In this document: one piece after another, positions 8,127 through 16,815 of the stretch
How the letters are laid out: every line of letters starts with the position of its first letter
Numbering within the stretch: position 1 is the first letter of the stretch
Assembly (NCBI GenBank): GCA_947474705.1
Contig: CANJJS010000014.1
Location: forward strand, 1 to 64,000
DNA: 64,000 nt
Origin: Acetobacteraceae bacterium
GTDB taxonomy: Bacteria > Pseudomonadota > Alphaproteobacteria > Acetobacterales > Acetobacteraceae
Direction of reading: 5' to 3'
Notes under the pieces: generated by a model
Database searches by the model: none
The model's input: the letters and a program-made list of their open reading frames with translations, nothing else
What the model was told of the DNA's origin: nothing
Made by a program: the position numbers and the translations under genes

Positions 8127-10013
8127 ATGACGGACCTGCACTGGTTGCCCGAGATTCCCGACTGGCGCGCGCGCCTGCGCGGCCTGGCGAAAAAGACGGA
8201 CGGGATCTGGGACGAAGCCGTCGCGCTGGCGAACGGGCGCGTCAACTTCGTCCTGACCAACGCCCTCGACGAGCAACTGCGCCGCCTGATTTCCACCCCG
8301 CCCGACGGCCTCGCCGCCAAACCCGTCCGCCTCGCGATTCTGGGGTCCAGCACCCTGACCCATCTTCTGCCCGCGATCCGGGTCGCGGGAGTCCGTCGCG
8401 GCATCTGGATCGACACGTACGAGAACGACTTCGGCCAGTATATCCAGGAACTCTCCGAGCCTGACTCGGCGCTGCACGCGTTCAAACCGACGATGGCGCT
8501 GCTGGCGCTGGACGCGCACGACCTGACGGCGGGCGTCACCGCCGCCATGGACAACGACACCGCCGCCGCCGCGCTGGACGAGGTATGCGATCGCATCCGC
8601 GCCACCTGGCGACTGGCCCGCGAGACATTACGCTGCCCGATCCTGCAACAGGCCGCGCTTCCCGTCCATTTGCCCGTCCTCGGCAACAACGAACACCGCG
8701 CCGCCGGGTCTCGCGCCACCTTCGTCGAGCGGCTCAACACACGCCTGCGGGGGATGGCGGAGGAAGAGGGGGTCGATCTCCTCGCCATCGACGACCGCGC
8801 CGCGCGCGATGGGCTGCGAGTTTGGCACGATCCGGGCCTGTGGCACCGGGCGAAGCAGGAAGTCGCCCATGGCGCCGCGCCGATGTATGGGGACCTCGTG
8901 GGACGCTGGATCGCCGCCAAACTGGGGCGTTCGTTCAAGTGTCTCGTGCTCGACCTCGACAACACCGTCTGGGGCGGTGTGATTGGCGACGACGGCATGG
9001 AAGGCATCGAACTCGGCCAGGGGTCGCCGCTGGGCGAGGCTTATGCCGCTTTCCAAAATTACACCCGCGAACTGAGCCGCCGCGGCGTGATTTTGGCGGT
9101 TTGTTCCAAAAACGACGAGGCCAACGCGATCGAACCGTTCGAGAAACATCCCGACATGGTCCTGCGGCGGTCCGACATTTCCAGCTTCGTCGCCAACTGG
9201 TCGGACAAGGCGGGGAATATTCGGGCGATCGCGCAGGAGCTGAACATCGGCCTGGATTCGTTGGTTTTCATCGACGACAACCCATTCGAGCGGAACCTGG
9301 TGCGCCAGGAATTGCCGATGGTCGCCGTGCCCGAGGTGTCCGACGACCCCACGGCCTATCCCATCGCCCTGTCCGACGCGGGGTATTTCGAGGGGTTGTC
9401 GATCACCGACGAAGACCGCGAGCGCACCGGCCAATACCAGGGTAACAAGGCCCGCGACGCGTTAAAGGCGTCGGTCACCGATTTGCCGGCCTATCTTCGC
9501 GGGCTGGAGATGCAACTGGTCTGGAAGCCATTCGATCGGGTCGGGCTGCAACGCATCGTGCAATTGATCAACAAATCCAACCAGTTCAACCTGACCACGC
9601 GCCGCTACACCGACGAGGACGCGATCGCCGTCATGGCCGATCCCGATGCGTTTGGCCTGCAACTCCGCCTGCTCGACCGTTTCGGCGATAACGGCGTGAT
9701 CGCGATCGCCGTGGGCCGGATACAGGCGAACAAGGACCTCCTGATCGACACCTGGCTCATGAGTTGCCGCGTATTGGGCCGCCAGGTCGAGCCGACCACG
9801 TTGAACCTGATCGCCCAGCAGGCGAGGAAATTGGGGGCGAGACGTTTGATCGGCGTGTATATTCCGACCAAGAAAAACGGCATGGTGAGGGAACACTATG
9901 TCAAACTGGGCTTTTCCGTCGTGGAAACCGATCCTTCGGGCGGCAGCCGCGCGGTGCTCGACCTGGCCGACTTCCAGCCGGCCGAAACTTTCATCCATGT
10001 GACCGAGGGCTGA
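8127..10013 (+). CDS. FkbH-like HAD-IIIC protein (acyl-ACP loading type)
   Basis: I use the ATG at 8127 (628 residues), preceded by GGAAGG at a good spacing; the longer ORF enters the repeat. The N-terminal 230 residues match the SGNH-like lead domain of FkbH-type proteins (LAILGSSTLTHLLPA). Next is the HAD phosphatase core with motif I (LDLDNTVWGGVIGDDG) and the acidic motif VFIDDNPFERN. The C-terminal acyltransferase-like domain carries LINKSNQFNLTTRRY. FkbH proteins dephosphorylate bisphosphoglycerate and load the glyceryl unit on an ACP, and others act in envelope or secondary-metabolite synthesis. The carrier protein follows after 5 bp, supporting such a role, but no polyketide or sugar genes are adjacent. 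The product is unknown. Confidence 0.85.
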   Translation: MTDLHWLPEIPDWRARLRGLAKKTDGIWDEAVALANGRVNFVLTNALDEQLRRLISTPPDGLAAKPVRLAILGSSTLTHLLPAIRVAGVRRGIWIDTYENDFGQYIQELSEPDSALHAFKPTMALLALDAHDLTAGVTAAMDNDTAAAALDEVCDRIRATWRLARETLRCPILQQAALPVHLPVLGNNEHRAAGSRATFVERLNTRLRGMAEEEGVDLLAIDDRAARDGLRVWHDPGLWHRAKQEVAHGAAPMYGDLVGRWIAAKLGRSFKCLVLDLDNTVWGGVIGDDGMEGIELGQGSPLGEAYAAFQNYTRELSRRGVILAVCSKNDEANAIEPFEKHPDMVLRRSDISSFVANWSDKAGNIRAIAQELNIGLDSLVFIDDNPFERNLVRQELPMVAVPEVSDDPTAYPIALSDAGYFEGLSITDEDRERTGQYQGNKARDALKASVTDLPAYLRGLEMQLVWKPFDRVGLQRIVQLINKSNQFNLTTRRYTDEDAIAVMADPDAFGLQLRLLDRFGDNGVIAIAVGRIQANKDLLIDTWLMSCRVLGRQVEPTTLNLIAQQARKLGARRLIGVYIPTKKNGMVREHYVKLGFSVVETDPSGGSRAVLDLADFQPAETFIHVTEG

Positions 10014-10018
10014 CCGAA

Positions 10019-10264
10019 ATGGCGACCGAAGCCGAGATTTACGCCGACCTGACGACGATCTTCAACGACGTGTTCCTGCGCGACGACATGGTTCTGACGC
10101 CGGCGCTGAACGCGAAGGATGTCCAGGGCTGGGATTCCTTCAAACAGATCGAAATCATCATGGCCAGCGAGGAGAAGTGGAAGCTCCGCTTCACCACGCG
10201 GGAACTGGACACGTTGAAGTGCGTCGGCGATTTGGTTGCCACCATCGCCGCGAAGACCGCCTGA
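10019..10264 (+). CDS. Acyl carrier protein
   Basis: This is an 81-residue protein starting MATEAEIYADLTTIF at 10019. It has the phosphopantetheine attachment motif in GWDSFKQIEII, where Ser accepts the prosthetic group, and the usual four-helix length. It begins 5 bp after the FkbH-like stop, so the two are an operon and probably a working pair in which FkbH charges this carrier. It differs in sequence from the second carrier protein at 54399. This is not the housekeeping AcpP, which would sit with fab genes and carry the DSLD motif. Confidence 0.88.
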   Translation: MATEAEIYADLTTIFNDVFLRDDMVLTPALNAKDVQGWDSFKQIEIIMASEEKWKLRFTTRELDTLKCVGDLVATIAAKTA

Positions 10265-10390
10265 CGGAGGGGTTCGCCGCCGTCCCGGCCTGGCGATTGG
10301 CATTGTGGCACGCCCGCGCGGGCGTGCCGCTTCCGATTTCCCGCCCGGCGCGCGTGACACCGGGAGGGCTCGGCCGTTCTGGCCCGGATA

Positions 10391-11245
10391 TCACTTCGCC
10401 TTGGCGAAATACGCTTCGTGCCGGGTCACCTGGTGCCGGTAATTCTCCCGGTAACGGTCGCTCACTTCCTGGTGCAGGGCCAGTGCGGTGGCGTCGCGCT
10501 CGGCTTTGGGCGGGTCATACAGATCGAAATGGCCGTACTTGTCCTCGCCCCGCACCAGCATCGCCTTGCAACGCACCGGCCCGTCCACCCGGACATGCGG
10601 CGGGACGAAATTCAGGCCGATGCCGATTCGCCGGTGCGCCGCCCCGTTCGGCGCCGACCGGTGTATCGCCAGTTCGTGATGCAGCGAGAACTGGCCCGCC
10701 TCCAACGCCATCGCCGTCGGATTGGTCTGGTCGAAATCTTCCACGATCGTCTGACCCGCGCGATTGATGCTGTTTGGCAGCCCCATCGGCGAATGCTGGT
10801 ACAGACGCGGTTCGCCGTGGAACGACAATTGTTCCATGCACCCCGCCTCCCGCGAGGCGTCGGTCAGCGCCACCCACGCGCATACGGAGATTTTGGGCTC
10901 AAGCCCGAAATAGCCGCCATCCTGATGCCAGGCGGCATAGGTTTGGGAGCCCGCCTCCTTGATGAAGAAGGTGCTGGTCCAGACCAGAATGTCCGGCCCG
11001 ATCACGTCCTCGATCGCGTCGAGGATTTTCGGGTGGCGGATCAATTTGTCGAACCAAGGCGCATGCGCGTGCGCCTGAGAGCGCCATTTGACGTCGGCGT
11101 CCGCGACCGCGCGGCCGAGTTCGGTTTCCAGCCGGTCCAGGCCCGCGCGGCATTCGGCGATTTCCGCCGGTGTCAGCCCGGGCAGCGGGAACAAAAAACC
11201 GTTTTCGCGAAAGAAATCCGCCTGCTGTTGTGTCAGCGCCTTCAT
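10391..11245 (-). CDS. Phytanoyl-CoA dioxygenase (PhyH) family oxygenase
   Basis: The start at 11245 (MKALTQQQADFFREN, 284 residues) has GGAGGG at a proper distance; the track's longer form adds 19 unlikely residues. The jelly-roll iron site is visible: HQDGGYFG supplies the His-x-Asp pair, and HRSAPNG the distal His, followed by the Arg that binds 2-oxoglutarate. The family hydroxylates small molecules using Fe(II), oxygen and 2-oxoglutarate. The N-terminus (FFRENGFLFPLPGLTPAEI) is standard for PhyH proteins outside ectoine synthesis. It stands alone on the minus strand, so the substrate cannot be deduced. Confidence 0.85.
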   Translation of the reverse strand: MKALTQQQADFFRENGFLFPLPGLTPAEIAECRAGLDRLETELGRAVADADVKWRSQAHAHAPWFDKLIRHPKILDAIEDVIGPDILVWTSTFFIKEAGSQTYAAWHQDGGYFGLEPKISVCAWVALTDASREAGCMEQLSFHGEPRLYQHSPMGLPNSINRAGQTIVEDFDQTNPTAMALEAGQFSLHHELAIHRSAPNGAAHRRIGIGLNFVPPHVRVDGPVRCKAMLVRGEDKYGHFDLYDPPKAERDATALALHQEVSDRYRENYRHQVTRHEAYFAKAK

Positions 11246-11469
11246 GGGTCCCTCCGTTCTCCGCGGTCCTTGGACCCGGATTGCATCGGTAAGGGTTTTC
11301 ACGCGCGCGCCATCTTGGCAAGGGGCGCGCGCCAGGATCGGCCACGCGTGCCCATGATCCCCGTTCGGAGAAAAAGCGCGCGTGGCCTACCCCGCACATG
11401 ACCCGCGGTGGCGTGGATCGCACACAACAACCACCGCGAGTGTCCCCATAAAGAACAAAACATGAACTT

Positions 11470-11650
11470 TCAAGCTTTTTCCGCCGGATGCGCCAGCGCA
11501 TCGGCCAAGGCGGACACCAGCCCGTCGCGGCGGATCGGTTTGGCCACGAAGCGTGCCATCCCCGCCGCGAGGCACATCGCGATATCGCCGGGCGAGGCGT
11601 CGCCGTCAGCGCGACGATCGGCGTCGCGCTGTTCGGTCCCGTAACCTTCT
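11470..11650 (-). pseudogene. Frameshifted C-terminal fragment of a response-regulator receiver domain
   Basis: On the minus strand one frame gives NSATPIVALTAT, the beta-4 strand of a receiver domain. A second frame then continues GDIAMCLAAGMARFVAKPIR, which is the following helix and the conserved Lys-Pro segment, ending in ADALAHPAEKA and a stop. The two frames together make the end of a hybrid histidine kinase or CheY-like receiver, but there is a frame change between them and nothing recognisable upstream. It is therefore a decayed remnant. The rest of the 11246-11758 interval shows no other gene. Confidence 0.6.
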
Positions 11651-11758
11651 TTCCGGCCCCGCCGCGGGGGGCGCGGGACGAAACGGCGAGCGCATTTCCA
11701 GCGCCGCGATCGCGAGCTATGATCGGCCGAGAACACGCGAAAACCAGAGGAGGGCGTC

Positions 11759-12667
11759 ATGGAAGCCATCGTTGGCAGCGGCAGGCACACTTACAACGTC
11801 AATGAAAACTGGGCTGTCGCGCCGCCGGAGATCGAAATGAAGCCGGCCGCGGTCGCGGTCGATTCTCAGGACCGCGTCTTCTGCTTCAACCGGTCCGACG
11901 CGCATCCGGTGGTGATCTTCGATCGCGACGGCAAATATCTTGGCTCCTGGGGCGCGGGATTGTTCCGATTTCCGCACGCCATCCGCATCGACGCCAATGA
12001 CAATGTCTGGCTGACGGACGAGCATCACGGCCAGTTCATGCAGTTCACCAACGATGGGAAATTGCTACGGACCATCGGGGTCAAGGGCGCGCGCGCCGAT
12101 ACCGGCGTGCCCGACGACGATTTTACCTCGCTGGCCTGGAAGAAAGTCACCCATGGCGGCGGCCCGTTCAATTTGCCGACCGATATTCTCGAAGCGCCCG
12201 GCGGCGAGTTGTTCATGGCCGATGGCTACGGCAACGCCCGCGTCCACAAATTCTCGGCCGACGGCCGCCATCTGATGTCCTGGGGCGAGCCTGGCAAGGC
12301 GCCAGGTCAGTTCAACCTGCCGCATGGACTCTGGCTGGATCGCCGCGGACGGCTGCTGGTCGCGGACCGCGAAAACGACCGCGTACAGGTGTTCGATCTG
12401 AACGGAAACCTTCTCACCGTCTGGCCCACGGAACTGATCGGCCCCGCCTTCTTCTATGTCGACAACGAGGATATCGTTTACATCCCGGAACACAACGGCG
12501 GCATGGTCAGCATTCTGACGCTTGACGGAGAACGCCTCGCCCGCTGGGGCGCGCCGATCCACAAATCCATCCACGGCATCTGGGGCGATTCGCAAAAATC
12601 GATCTATGCGGTTCAGCCCGGCGAGTGGGGCCGCGTCCGCCGCGTCGTCAAATACAGCCGGCGCTGA
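11759..12667 (+). CDS. NHL-repeat beta-propeller protein (peptidyl-hydroxyglycine lyase-like)
   Basis: The 302-residue protein is built of repeated NHL-type blades, for example FPHAIRIDANDNVWLTD, FNLPTDILEAPGGELFMADG and FNLPHGLWLDRRGRLLVAD. Each has the usual hydrophobic strands and an aspartate-rich turn. The arrangement resembles the lyase domain of peptidylglycine alpha-amidating enzymes, whose bacterial relatives are mostly uncharacterised. There is no signal peptide, so it is probably cytoplasmic. It starts a three-gene run with an SDR (12 bp downstream) and a RidA-like protein, which suggests a small-molecule degradation step. Activity is not proven by the sequence. Confidence 0.8.
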   Translation: MEAIVGSGRHTYNVNENWAVAPPEIEMKPAAVAVDSQDRVFCFNRSDAHPVVIFDRDGKYLGSWGAGLFRFPHAIRIDANDNVWLTDEHHGQFMQFTNDGKLLRTIGVKGARADTGVPDDDFTSLAWKKVTHGGGPFNLPTDILEAPGGELFMADGYGNARVHKFSADGRHLMSWGEPGKAPGQFNLPHGLWLDRRGRLLVADRENDRVQVFDLNGNLLTVWPTELIGPAFFYVDNEDIVYIPEHNGGMVSILTLDGERLARWGAPIHKSIHGIWGDSQKSIYAVQPGEWGRVRRVVKYSRR

Positions 12668-12678
12668 GGAAAAAATCC

Positions 12679-13494
12679 ATGCCCGCAACACAACGCGTCG
12701 CGCTGATCACCGGCTGCGGCAAACCGATCGGCATCGGCGCCTCCATCGCCCGCGCGCTGGCGGAGGCGGGAGTCACCGTAGTCGTCACCGACGTCGCCCC
12801 CACCGGCGTCGCCAACGAGCATAACGTCCAGGGCGATGTCGATCCGCACTGGCGCGGCATCGATCAACTCGTGGAACAACTCGGCGGCGCGGCCTCCTCG
12901 GCGATCGGGGATGTCAGCAACGAGGCGGACGCGAAACGCATGGTCGATACGGTCATGGACCGTTACGGCCGGCTCGATATTTTGGTCAACAACGCCGGCG
13001 CCCCGCAAGGCGCCGACCGCAACCGGATCGAGGACGTGCCGGTGGAGGCCTGGGATCGGACCATGGCGGTGAACGGGCGCGGCACGTTTCTGATGTGCCG
13101 CGCCGTCGCGCCGATCATGCGCAAAGCCGGCTGGGGCCGGATCGTGTGCATTTCGTCGAAGGCCGCGCTCCGGCCGGGTCCCAAACACGCCACCTATGGC
13201 GCGTCGAAAGCGGCGATTCTCGGGTTCATGAAGGGCCTGTCGCTGGATCTCGCGAAGGACGGCATCACCGTCAACGCGATTTTGCCCGGCCCCATTCGCA
13301 CCACTCGCGCCATCAGCACGAACCGGCGCGAATTCGGCGACGATCTGGAGCGCGGTTTCGCCGAACGGTCCAAGGCCATTCCCGTGGGACGCTTCGGCAC
13401 CCCGGAAGAAGTCGCCGCGGCCGTGGTTTTTCTCGCCTCCGACGGGGCGTCTTTCGTGACCGGACAGGCGCTCGGCGTCGATGGAGGATGGTGA
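12679..13494 (+). CDS. Short-chain dehydrogenase/reductase
   Basis: The start at 12679 (MPATQRVALITG, 271 residues) follows GAGGAAAAA; the track's upstream extension overlaps the previous gene. The classical SDR set is present: a cofactor loop (TGCGKPIGIG), NNAG at the usual position, the catalytic Ser in CISSKAAL and the Tyr-x3-Lys in YGASKAA, and the C-terminal FVTGQALGVDGGW. The Asp after beta-2 (VVTDVAP) favours NAD over NADP. An insertion after that strand (about residues 38-65) is unusual. It lies between the NHL protein and the RidA-like protein, so it probably oxidises or reduces the same pathway intermediate. Confidence 0.9.
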   Translation: MPATQRVALITGCGKPIGIGASIARALAEAGVTVVVTDVAPTGVANEHNVQGDVDPHWRGIDQLVEQLGGAASSAIGDVSNEADAKRMVDTVMDRYGRLDILVNNAGAPQGADRNRIEDVPVEAWDRTMAVNGRGTFLMCRAVAPIMRKAGWGRIVCISSKAALRPGPKHATYGASKAAILGFMKGLSLDLAKDGITVNAILPGPIRTTRAISTNRREFGDDLERGFAERSKAIPVGRFGTPEEVAAAVVFLASDGASFVTGQALGVDGGW

Positions 13495-13496
13495 AC

Positions 13497-14252
13497 ATGA
13501 GCGAAACAATCGACCTTCCCGCCGCGGGATATCGTTACATTCCCGGCGTCTTTCAATATTCCGCCGGCATCGCCGCGCTGGACGGGTTTCAGATCGAGCG
13601 CGTGACGTTTCAGACCCCGGTTCCCCTTGAAGAAGGCTTCGCTTTCATCGAACGCCATCTGACAGAACAAAATCTGCCGTTGCTGTCGTTCGCGGCCTGC
13701 GAACTGCGCTCCCCCGCGCCGTTCGACGACGCGGGTTTCGTCGCGTTCAACCGTCATTACTGTGGCACGCTGGAACGCTGGGGAATCATGAAGGACGACA
13801 GAAACCCGGTCGCCCGCAGCAATGTTTGCCCGGAGATCGGAAAACCCGCCGGGCCGTCGTTTCACGCCTTCTGCTTCGCCCGCCCGGTCGCGGGCGCGCG
13901 CGGCTCCTTCGCCATCTCCGGCAGCGGAGAGGCCGAGGACGGCCATGCCTCGTACCGGGAACGGACGGTACGCTGGGGCGAGACCTCCCCGGACGCCATG
14001 CGCGACAAAGCCATCTATGTACTGGGCCGGATGGAGCAGCGCATGGCCGCGATTGGCAAGGGCTGGGCCGATACGACATCGGCGCAGGTCTATACCGTTT
14101 ACGACCTGCATCCCTTTCTTCAGGACGAAATCGCCCGCCGGGGCGCGGCGCGGCATGGGCTGACATGGCATCTCGCCCGCCCGCCGGTGGTGGGTTTGGA
14201 CTACGAGATGGATTGCCGGTCGGTGCCGGTGGAGCGCCGCGTCGCGGTCTGA
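13497..14252 (+). CDS. RidA/YjgF-fold-like protein, possibly a deaminase-type enzyme
   Basis: The start at 13497 has GGAGG 8 bp upstream and lies 2 bp after the SDR stop; 251 residues. There is no signal peptide. The C-terminal part (KAIYVLGRMEQRMAAIGKGW, then TSAQVYTVYDLHPF) follows the RidA pattern of a long helix and a strand. The N-terminal half (YIPGVFQYSAGIAALDGF) is consistent with a second, degenerate RidA-like half, as in the double-domain CnbZ-type aminomuconate deaminases. That comparison is from memory and needs a profile search. The tight coupling to the SDR suggests the same catabolic route. Confidence 0.6.
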   Translation: MSETIDLPAAGYRYIPGVFQYSAGIAALDGFQIERVTFQTPVPLEEGFAFIERHLTEQNLPLLSFAACELRSPAPFDDAGFVAFNRHYCGTLERWGIMKDDRNPVARSNVCPEIGKPAGPSFHAFCFARPVAGARGSFAISGSGEAEDGHASYRERTVRWGETSPDAMRDKAIYVLGRMEQRMAAIGKGWADTTSAQVYTVYDLHPFLQDEIARRGAARHGLTWHLARPPVVGLDYEMDCRSVPVERRVAV

Positions 14253-14264
14253 CGCGGCGCGCGC

Positions 14265-14867
14265 TTATTTCCCGCCGGCGGTCTGCGCCTTCATCGCCGC
14301 GATCAACGCGTCGATGTCGTTGTTGTTCCGCGACAGGAACGCCGCGTAGTCCTGCCGCTGCGTCAACCGCAACGACGTGCCCTCCGCCAGCACATCCACG
14401 ATCCTTGGCGCCGAAGCGGGCTGGCCGATCACCCATTCGACCGTCGTCGGCGGGTTGTTCGGCCGTTCCACCACCGTCGTCACGATCGCGTCCTCCTCCT
14501 GCGCGCGGCCGCGCTGCACCGTCACCGTCACGCCACGGTATTCGCCGAGTTTCGACGAGATATTCGTGACGAGTACCTCGTGAAACGCCGCGAGGTAGCG
14601 TTTTTGCTGGTCCGGCGTCGCCGTGCGCCAAAACCGGCCAAGGCAAAACCGGCCGACACCGTCGAGGTCGACCGCGACCTCCAGGATCTGCGTCAGCGCC
14701 CGGCGCTTTTCGGCGGCACCCTGACCGCCATTGACGATAGCTGTCAGCTTATCGCCGGTCTGGCGCACGAAGGCGCTGGCTTTTTCGATCGCCTGCGCCC
14801 AGCCGTCGCGAGGGCCGGCGGCGAGCAAAAACGCGGCGACGGCGAAGCAGCGGCGTCTGTTCAACAT
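14265..14867 (-). CDS. mlaC: Phospholipid-binding protein MlaC
   Basis: From the ATG at 14867 the protein has 200 residues and a signal peptide (MLNRRRCFAVAAFLLAAGPRDGWA). The body shows the Tol-Tol-Ttg2 (MlaC) pattern: LEVAVDLDGVGRFCLGRFW, FHEVLVTNISSKLGEYRG and the C-terminal QRQDYAAFLSRN. MlaC ferries phospholipids through the periplasm between the outer-membrane MlaA complex and the inner-membrane MlaFEDB pump. mlaA is directly upstream (20 bp) on the same strand, but mlaFEDB is not in the window. The upstream extension in the track overlaps mlaA and is not used. Confidence 0.9.
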   Translation of the reverse strand: MLNRRRCFAVAAFLLAAGPRDGWAQAIEKASAFVRQTGDKLTAIVNGGQGAAEKRRALTQILEVAVDLDGVGRFCLGRFWRTATPDQQKRYLAAFHEVLVTNISSKLGEYRGVTVTVQRGRAQEEDAIVTTVVERPNNPPTTVEWVIGQPASAPRIVDVLAEGTSLRLTQRQDYAAFLSRNNNDIDALIAAMKAQTAGGK

Positions 14868-14887
14868 GTGTGTCCCGAACCTCCCGA

Positions 14888-15751
14888 TTATTTCGCCGGC
14901 GGAGTCGGCCGAGGCGTCTCCGCCGTGTTGGCGGCGTTCGCGCCTGGCCACCAAACAGGGATCGTCGCGCGCGTGTCGGCCCGCATTGACTCAAGCTTAC
15001 CCTTGCGGTTCTGCCGGTAGAGACTCCGGAAGGTCGCGTAGGGGTCCAGCGCCGTTTTTTCGATCTGTTCGACCGGGTCCAGCAGGCGTTCGCGCGTCGA
15101 TACCGCGCCAACACCGGTTTTGGTCCAACTGGCGGCCGTCGCGGCCCGGGTCCCGCGCCCGATCCAGCCGAATGGATCGATCGCGATATCCACTCCGAAT
15201 CCGGTGACTTCCCGCGGGCTGGAGGGGCCCAGGATCGGCAGAAACAGGAACGGTCCTTCCGGCACGCCCCAGTTCGCCAGCGTCACGCCGAAATCCGCGT
15301 CGTGGTCGGGGTAGCCCAGGTCTTTGGCGACATCGAAAACGCCGCCGAGTCCGATGGTGGTGTTGATGACGAAGCGCATCGCGGTATCGCCCGCGCGCCG
15401 CGGCTTGCCTTGCAGCGCGTCGTTCGCCAGCCGCACCGGCCCGCCAAGATTTTCCAGCACATTGTTGACACCGGTTCGCACCCGTCCCGGCACCACGTAA
15501 CGATACCCCCGCGCCACCGGCTTCAGGATCGCGGTGTCGAGCCCGTTGTTCACCTTATAAAAGACCCGATTCGTGGGTTCCAACGGATCGTTGGTCTGAC
15601 GAAAATCCGCCACGGCCTCCGGATCGCCGGCGGGCGGCGGAGTCGCGCATCCCGCCAAAACGGCGCACAGCGAGAGCCCGGCCGCGAGCGCGAACCGTCT
15701 GGCCGCGCGGCGCGGCGCCGGCCGCGCGCGTGTGGGTATCTCGACGGACAT
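14888..15751 (-). CDS. mlaA: Outer-membrane lipoprotein MlaA (VacJ)
   Basis: From the ATG at 15751 (287 residues) there is an N-terminal Arg-rich stretch, a hydrophobic core and a lipobox (LCAVLAGC), so this is a lipoprotein. The conserved MlaA body follows: DPLEPTNRVFYKVNNGLD, the channel region with GDTAMRFVINTTIGLGGVFDVA, and GPFLFLPILGPSSPRE. MlaA sits in the outer membrane with porins and removes misplaced phospholipids from the outer leaflet, passing them to MlaC. It is followed by mlaC, forming an operon that maintains lipid asymmetry. Confidence 0.93.
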   Translation of the reverse strand: MSVEIPTRARPAPRRAARRFALAAGLSLCAVLAGCATPPPAGDPEAVADFRQTNDPLEPTNRVFYKVNNGLDTAILKPVARGYRYVVPGRVRTGVNNVLENLGGPVRLANDALQGKPRRAGDTAMRFVINTTIGLGGVFDVAKDLGYPDHDADFGVTLANWGVPEGPFLFLPILGPSSPREVTGFGVDIAIDPFGWIGRGTRAATAASWTKTGVGAVSTRERLLDPVEQIEKTALDPYATFRSLYRQNRKGKLESMRADTRATIPVWWPGANAANTAETPRPTPPAK

Positions 15752-15864
15752 CCTGACCACTGATTCCCTTGGCTCCAGTGACGGGAACCTACCATGGGCC
15801 GGGCCCGATGCAATGAATACCGTCAACGGATACGCCGAGTTAATGCTTGCAATGACCGGGACGA

Positions 15865-16809
15865 ATGGGGATTGAACGGAGCATGGACGACGATACACAA
15901 CATACCCTGCGGCGGTGGCTCACCGGCCCCCGCTTCACCTCCCTGCCGGTCCGCGATGCCTCGCATCCCGTGCCGCTGCTTTCCTTCGAGTTCTCGCCGC
16001 CGCGCACGGAGGCCGCCGAACACCAACTCTGGACCTGTATCGAGCGTCTCGGCCCCCTGGGTCCCCGATTCGTCTCCGTCACCTACGGCGCGGGCGGATC
16101 CACCCGGGAACGCACCCACGGCACCGTCGCCCGCCTGGCGAAGGAAACGACGCTGGTGCCGGCCGCGCATTTGACCTGTGTCGGCGCCACCAAGGAAGAA
16201 GTGAATGAGGTCGCGCGGCAGTACTGGGACGCCGGCGTCCGCCATATCGTCGCGCTGCGCGGCGATCCGCCGCCAGGCACGGACTACGCCCCGCATCCCG
16301 GCGGCTACGCCTATGCCGCCGACCTCGTCGCCGGTCTGCGCGCCATCGCGCCATTCGAGATTTCCGTCGGCGCCTACCCCGAAACCCACCCCGCCGCGAT
16401 CAGCCCCACGGACGATCTGGACGCGCTGAAGCGGAAGCTGGACGCGGGGGCGACACGGGCGATCACGCAGTATTTTTTCGACACCGATGTGTATCTGCGG
16501 TTCCTCGACCGCTGCCTCGCGGCCGGGATCAAGGCCCCCGTCGTGCCGGGCATCATGCCGGTGTCGAATTTCGCCCAGATCGCGCGGTTTTCGGCCATGT
16601 GCGGCGCGAGCGTGCCGGACTGGCTGGGACGGATGTTCGAGGGCACGGAAAACGAGCCCGAACTGCGGCGCATGATCGGCATGGTGGTCGCGGCGGAGCA
16701 GGTCCGGCTGTTACAGGCGAACGGCGTGGACGAGTTCCATTTTTACACGTTGAACCGGCCCGAACTGACGTTCGCGATCGCGCATGTGCTGGGGTGTAGG
16801 GCGGCCTGA
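15865..16809 (+). CDS. metF: Methylenetetrahydrofolate reductase
   Basis: The protein has 314 residues, normal for the single-domain MetF. The barrel motifs are SFEFSPPRTEAAEHQLW with the catalytic Glu, SVTYGAGGSTRERT, HLTCVGATKEEV, and ALRGDPPPG with the FAD-contact Asp. RAITQYFFD and VVPGIMPVSNF complete the set. It reduces 5,10-methylene-THF to 5-methyl-THF for methionine synthesis. A second ATG at 15883 (MDDDTQ) is possible, but GGAG lies only one base before it, so I keep 15865. No metH or metE is close; the gene converges on the TPR gene 7 bp away. Confidence 0.94.
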   Translation: MGIERSMDDDTQHTLRRWLTGPRFTSLPVRDASHPVPLLSFEFSPPRTEAAEHQLWTCIERLGPLGPRFVSVTYGAGGSTRERTHGTVARLAKETTLVPAAHLTCVGATKEEVNEVARQYWDAGVRHIVALRGDPPPGTDYAPHPGGYAYAADLVAGLRAIAPFEISVGAYPETHPAAISPTDDLDALKRKLDAGATRAITQYFFDTDVYLRFLDRCLAAGIKAPVVPGIMPVSNFAQIARFSAMCGASVPDWLGRMFEGTENEPELRRMIGMVVAAEQVRLLQANGVDEFHFYTLNRPELTFAIAHVLGCRAA

Positions 16810-16815
16810 CCGGCT

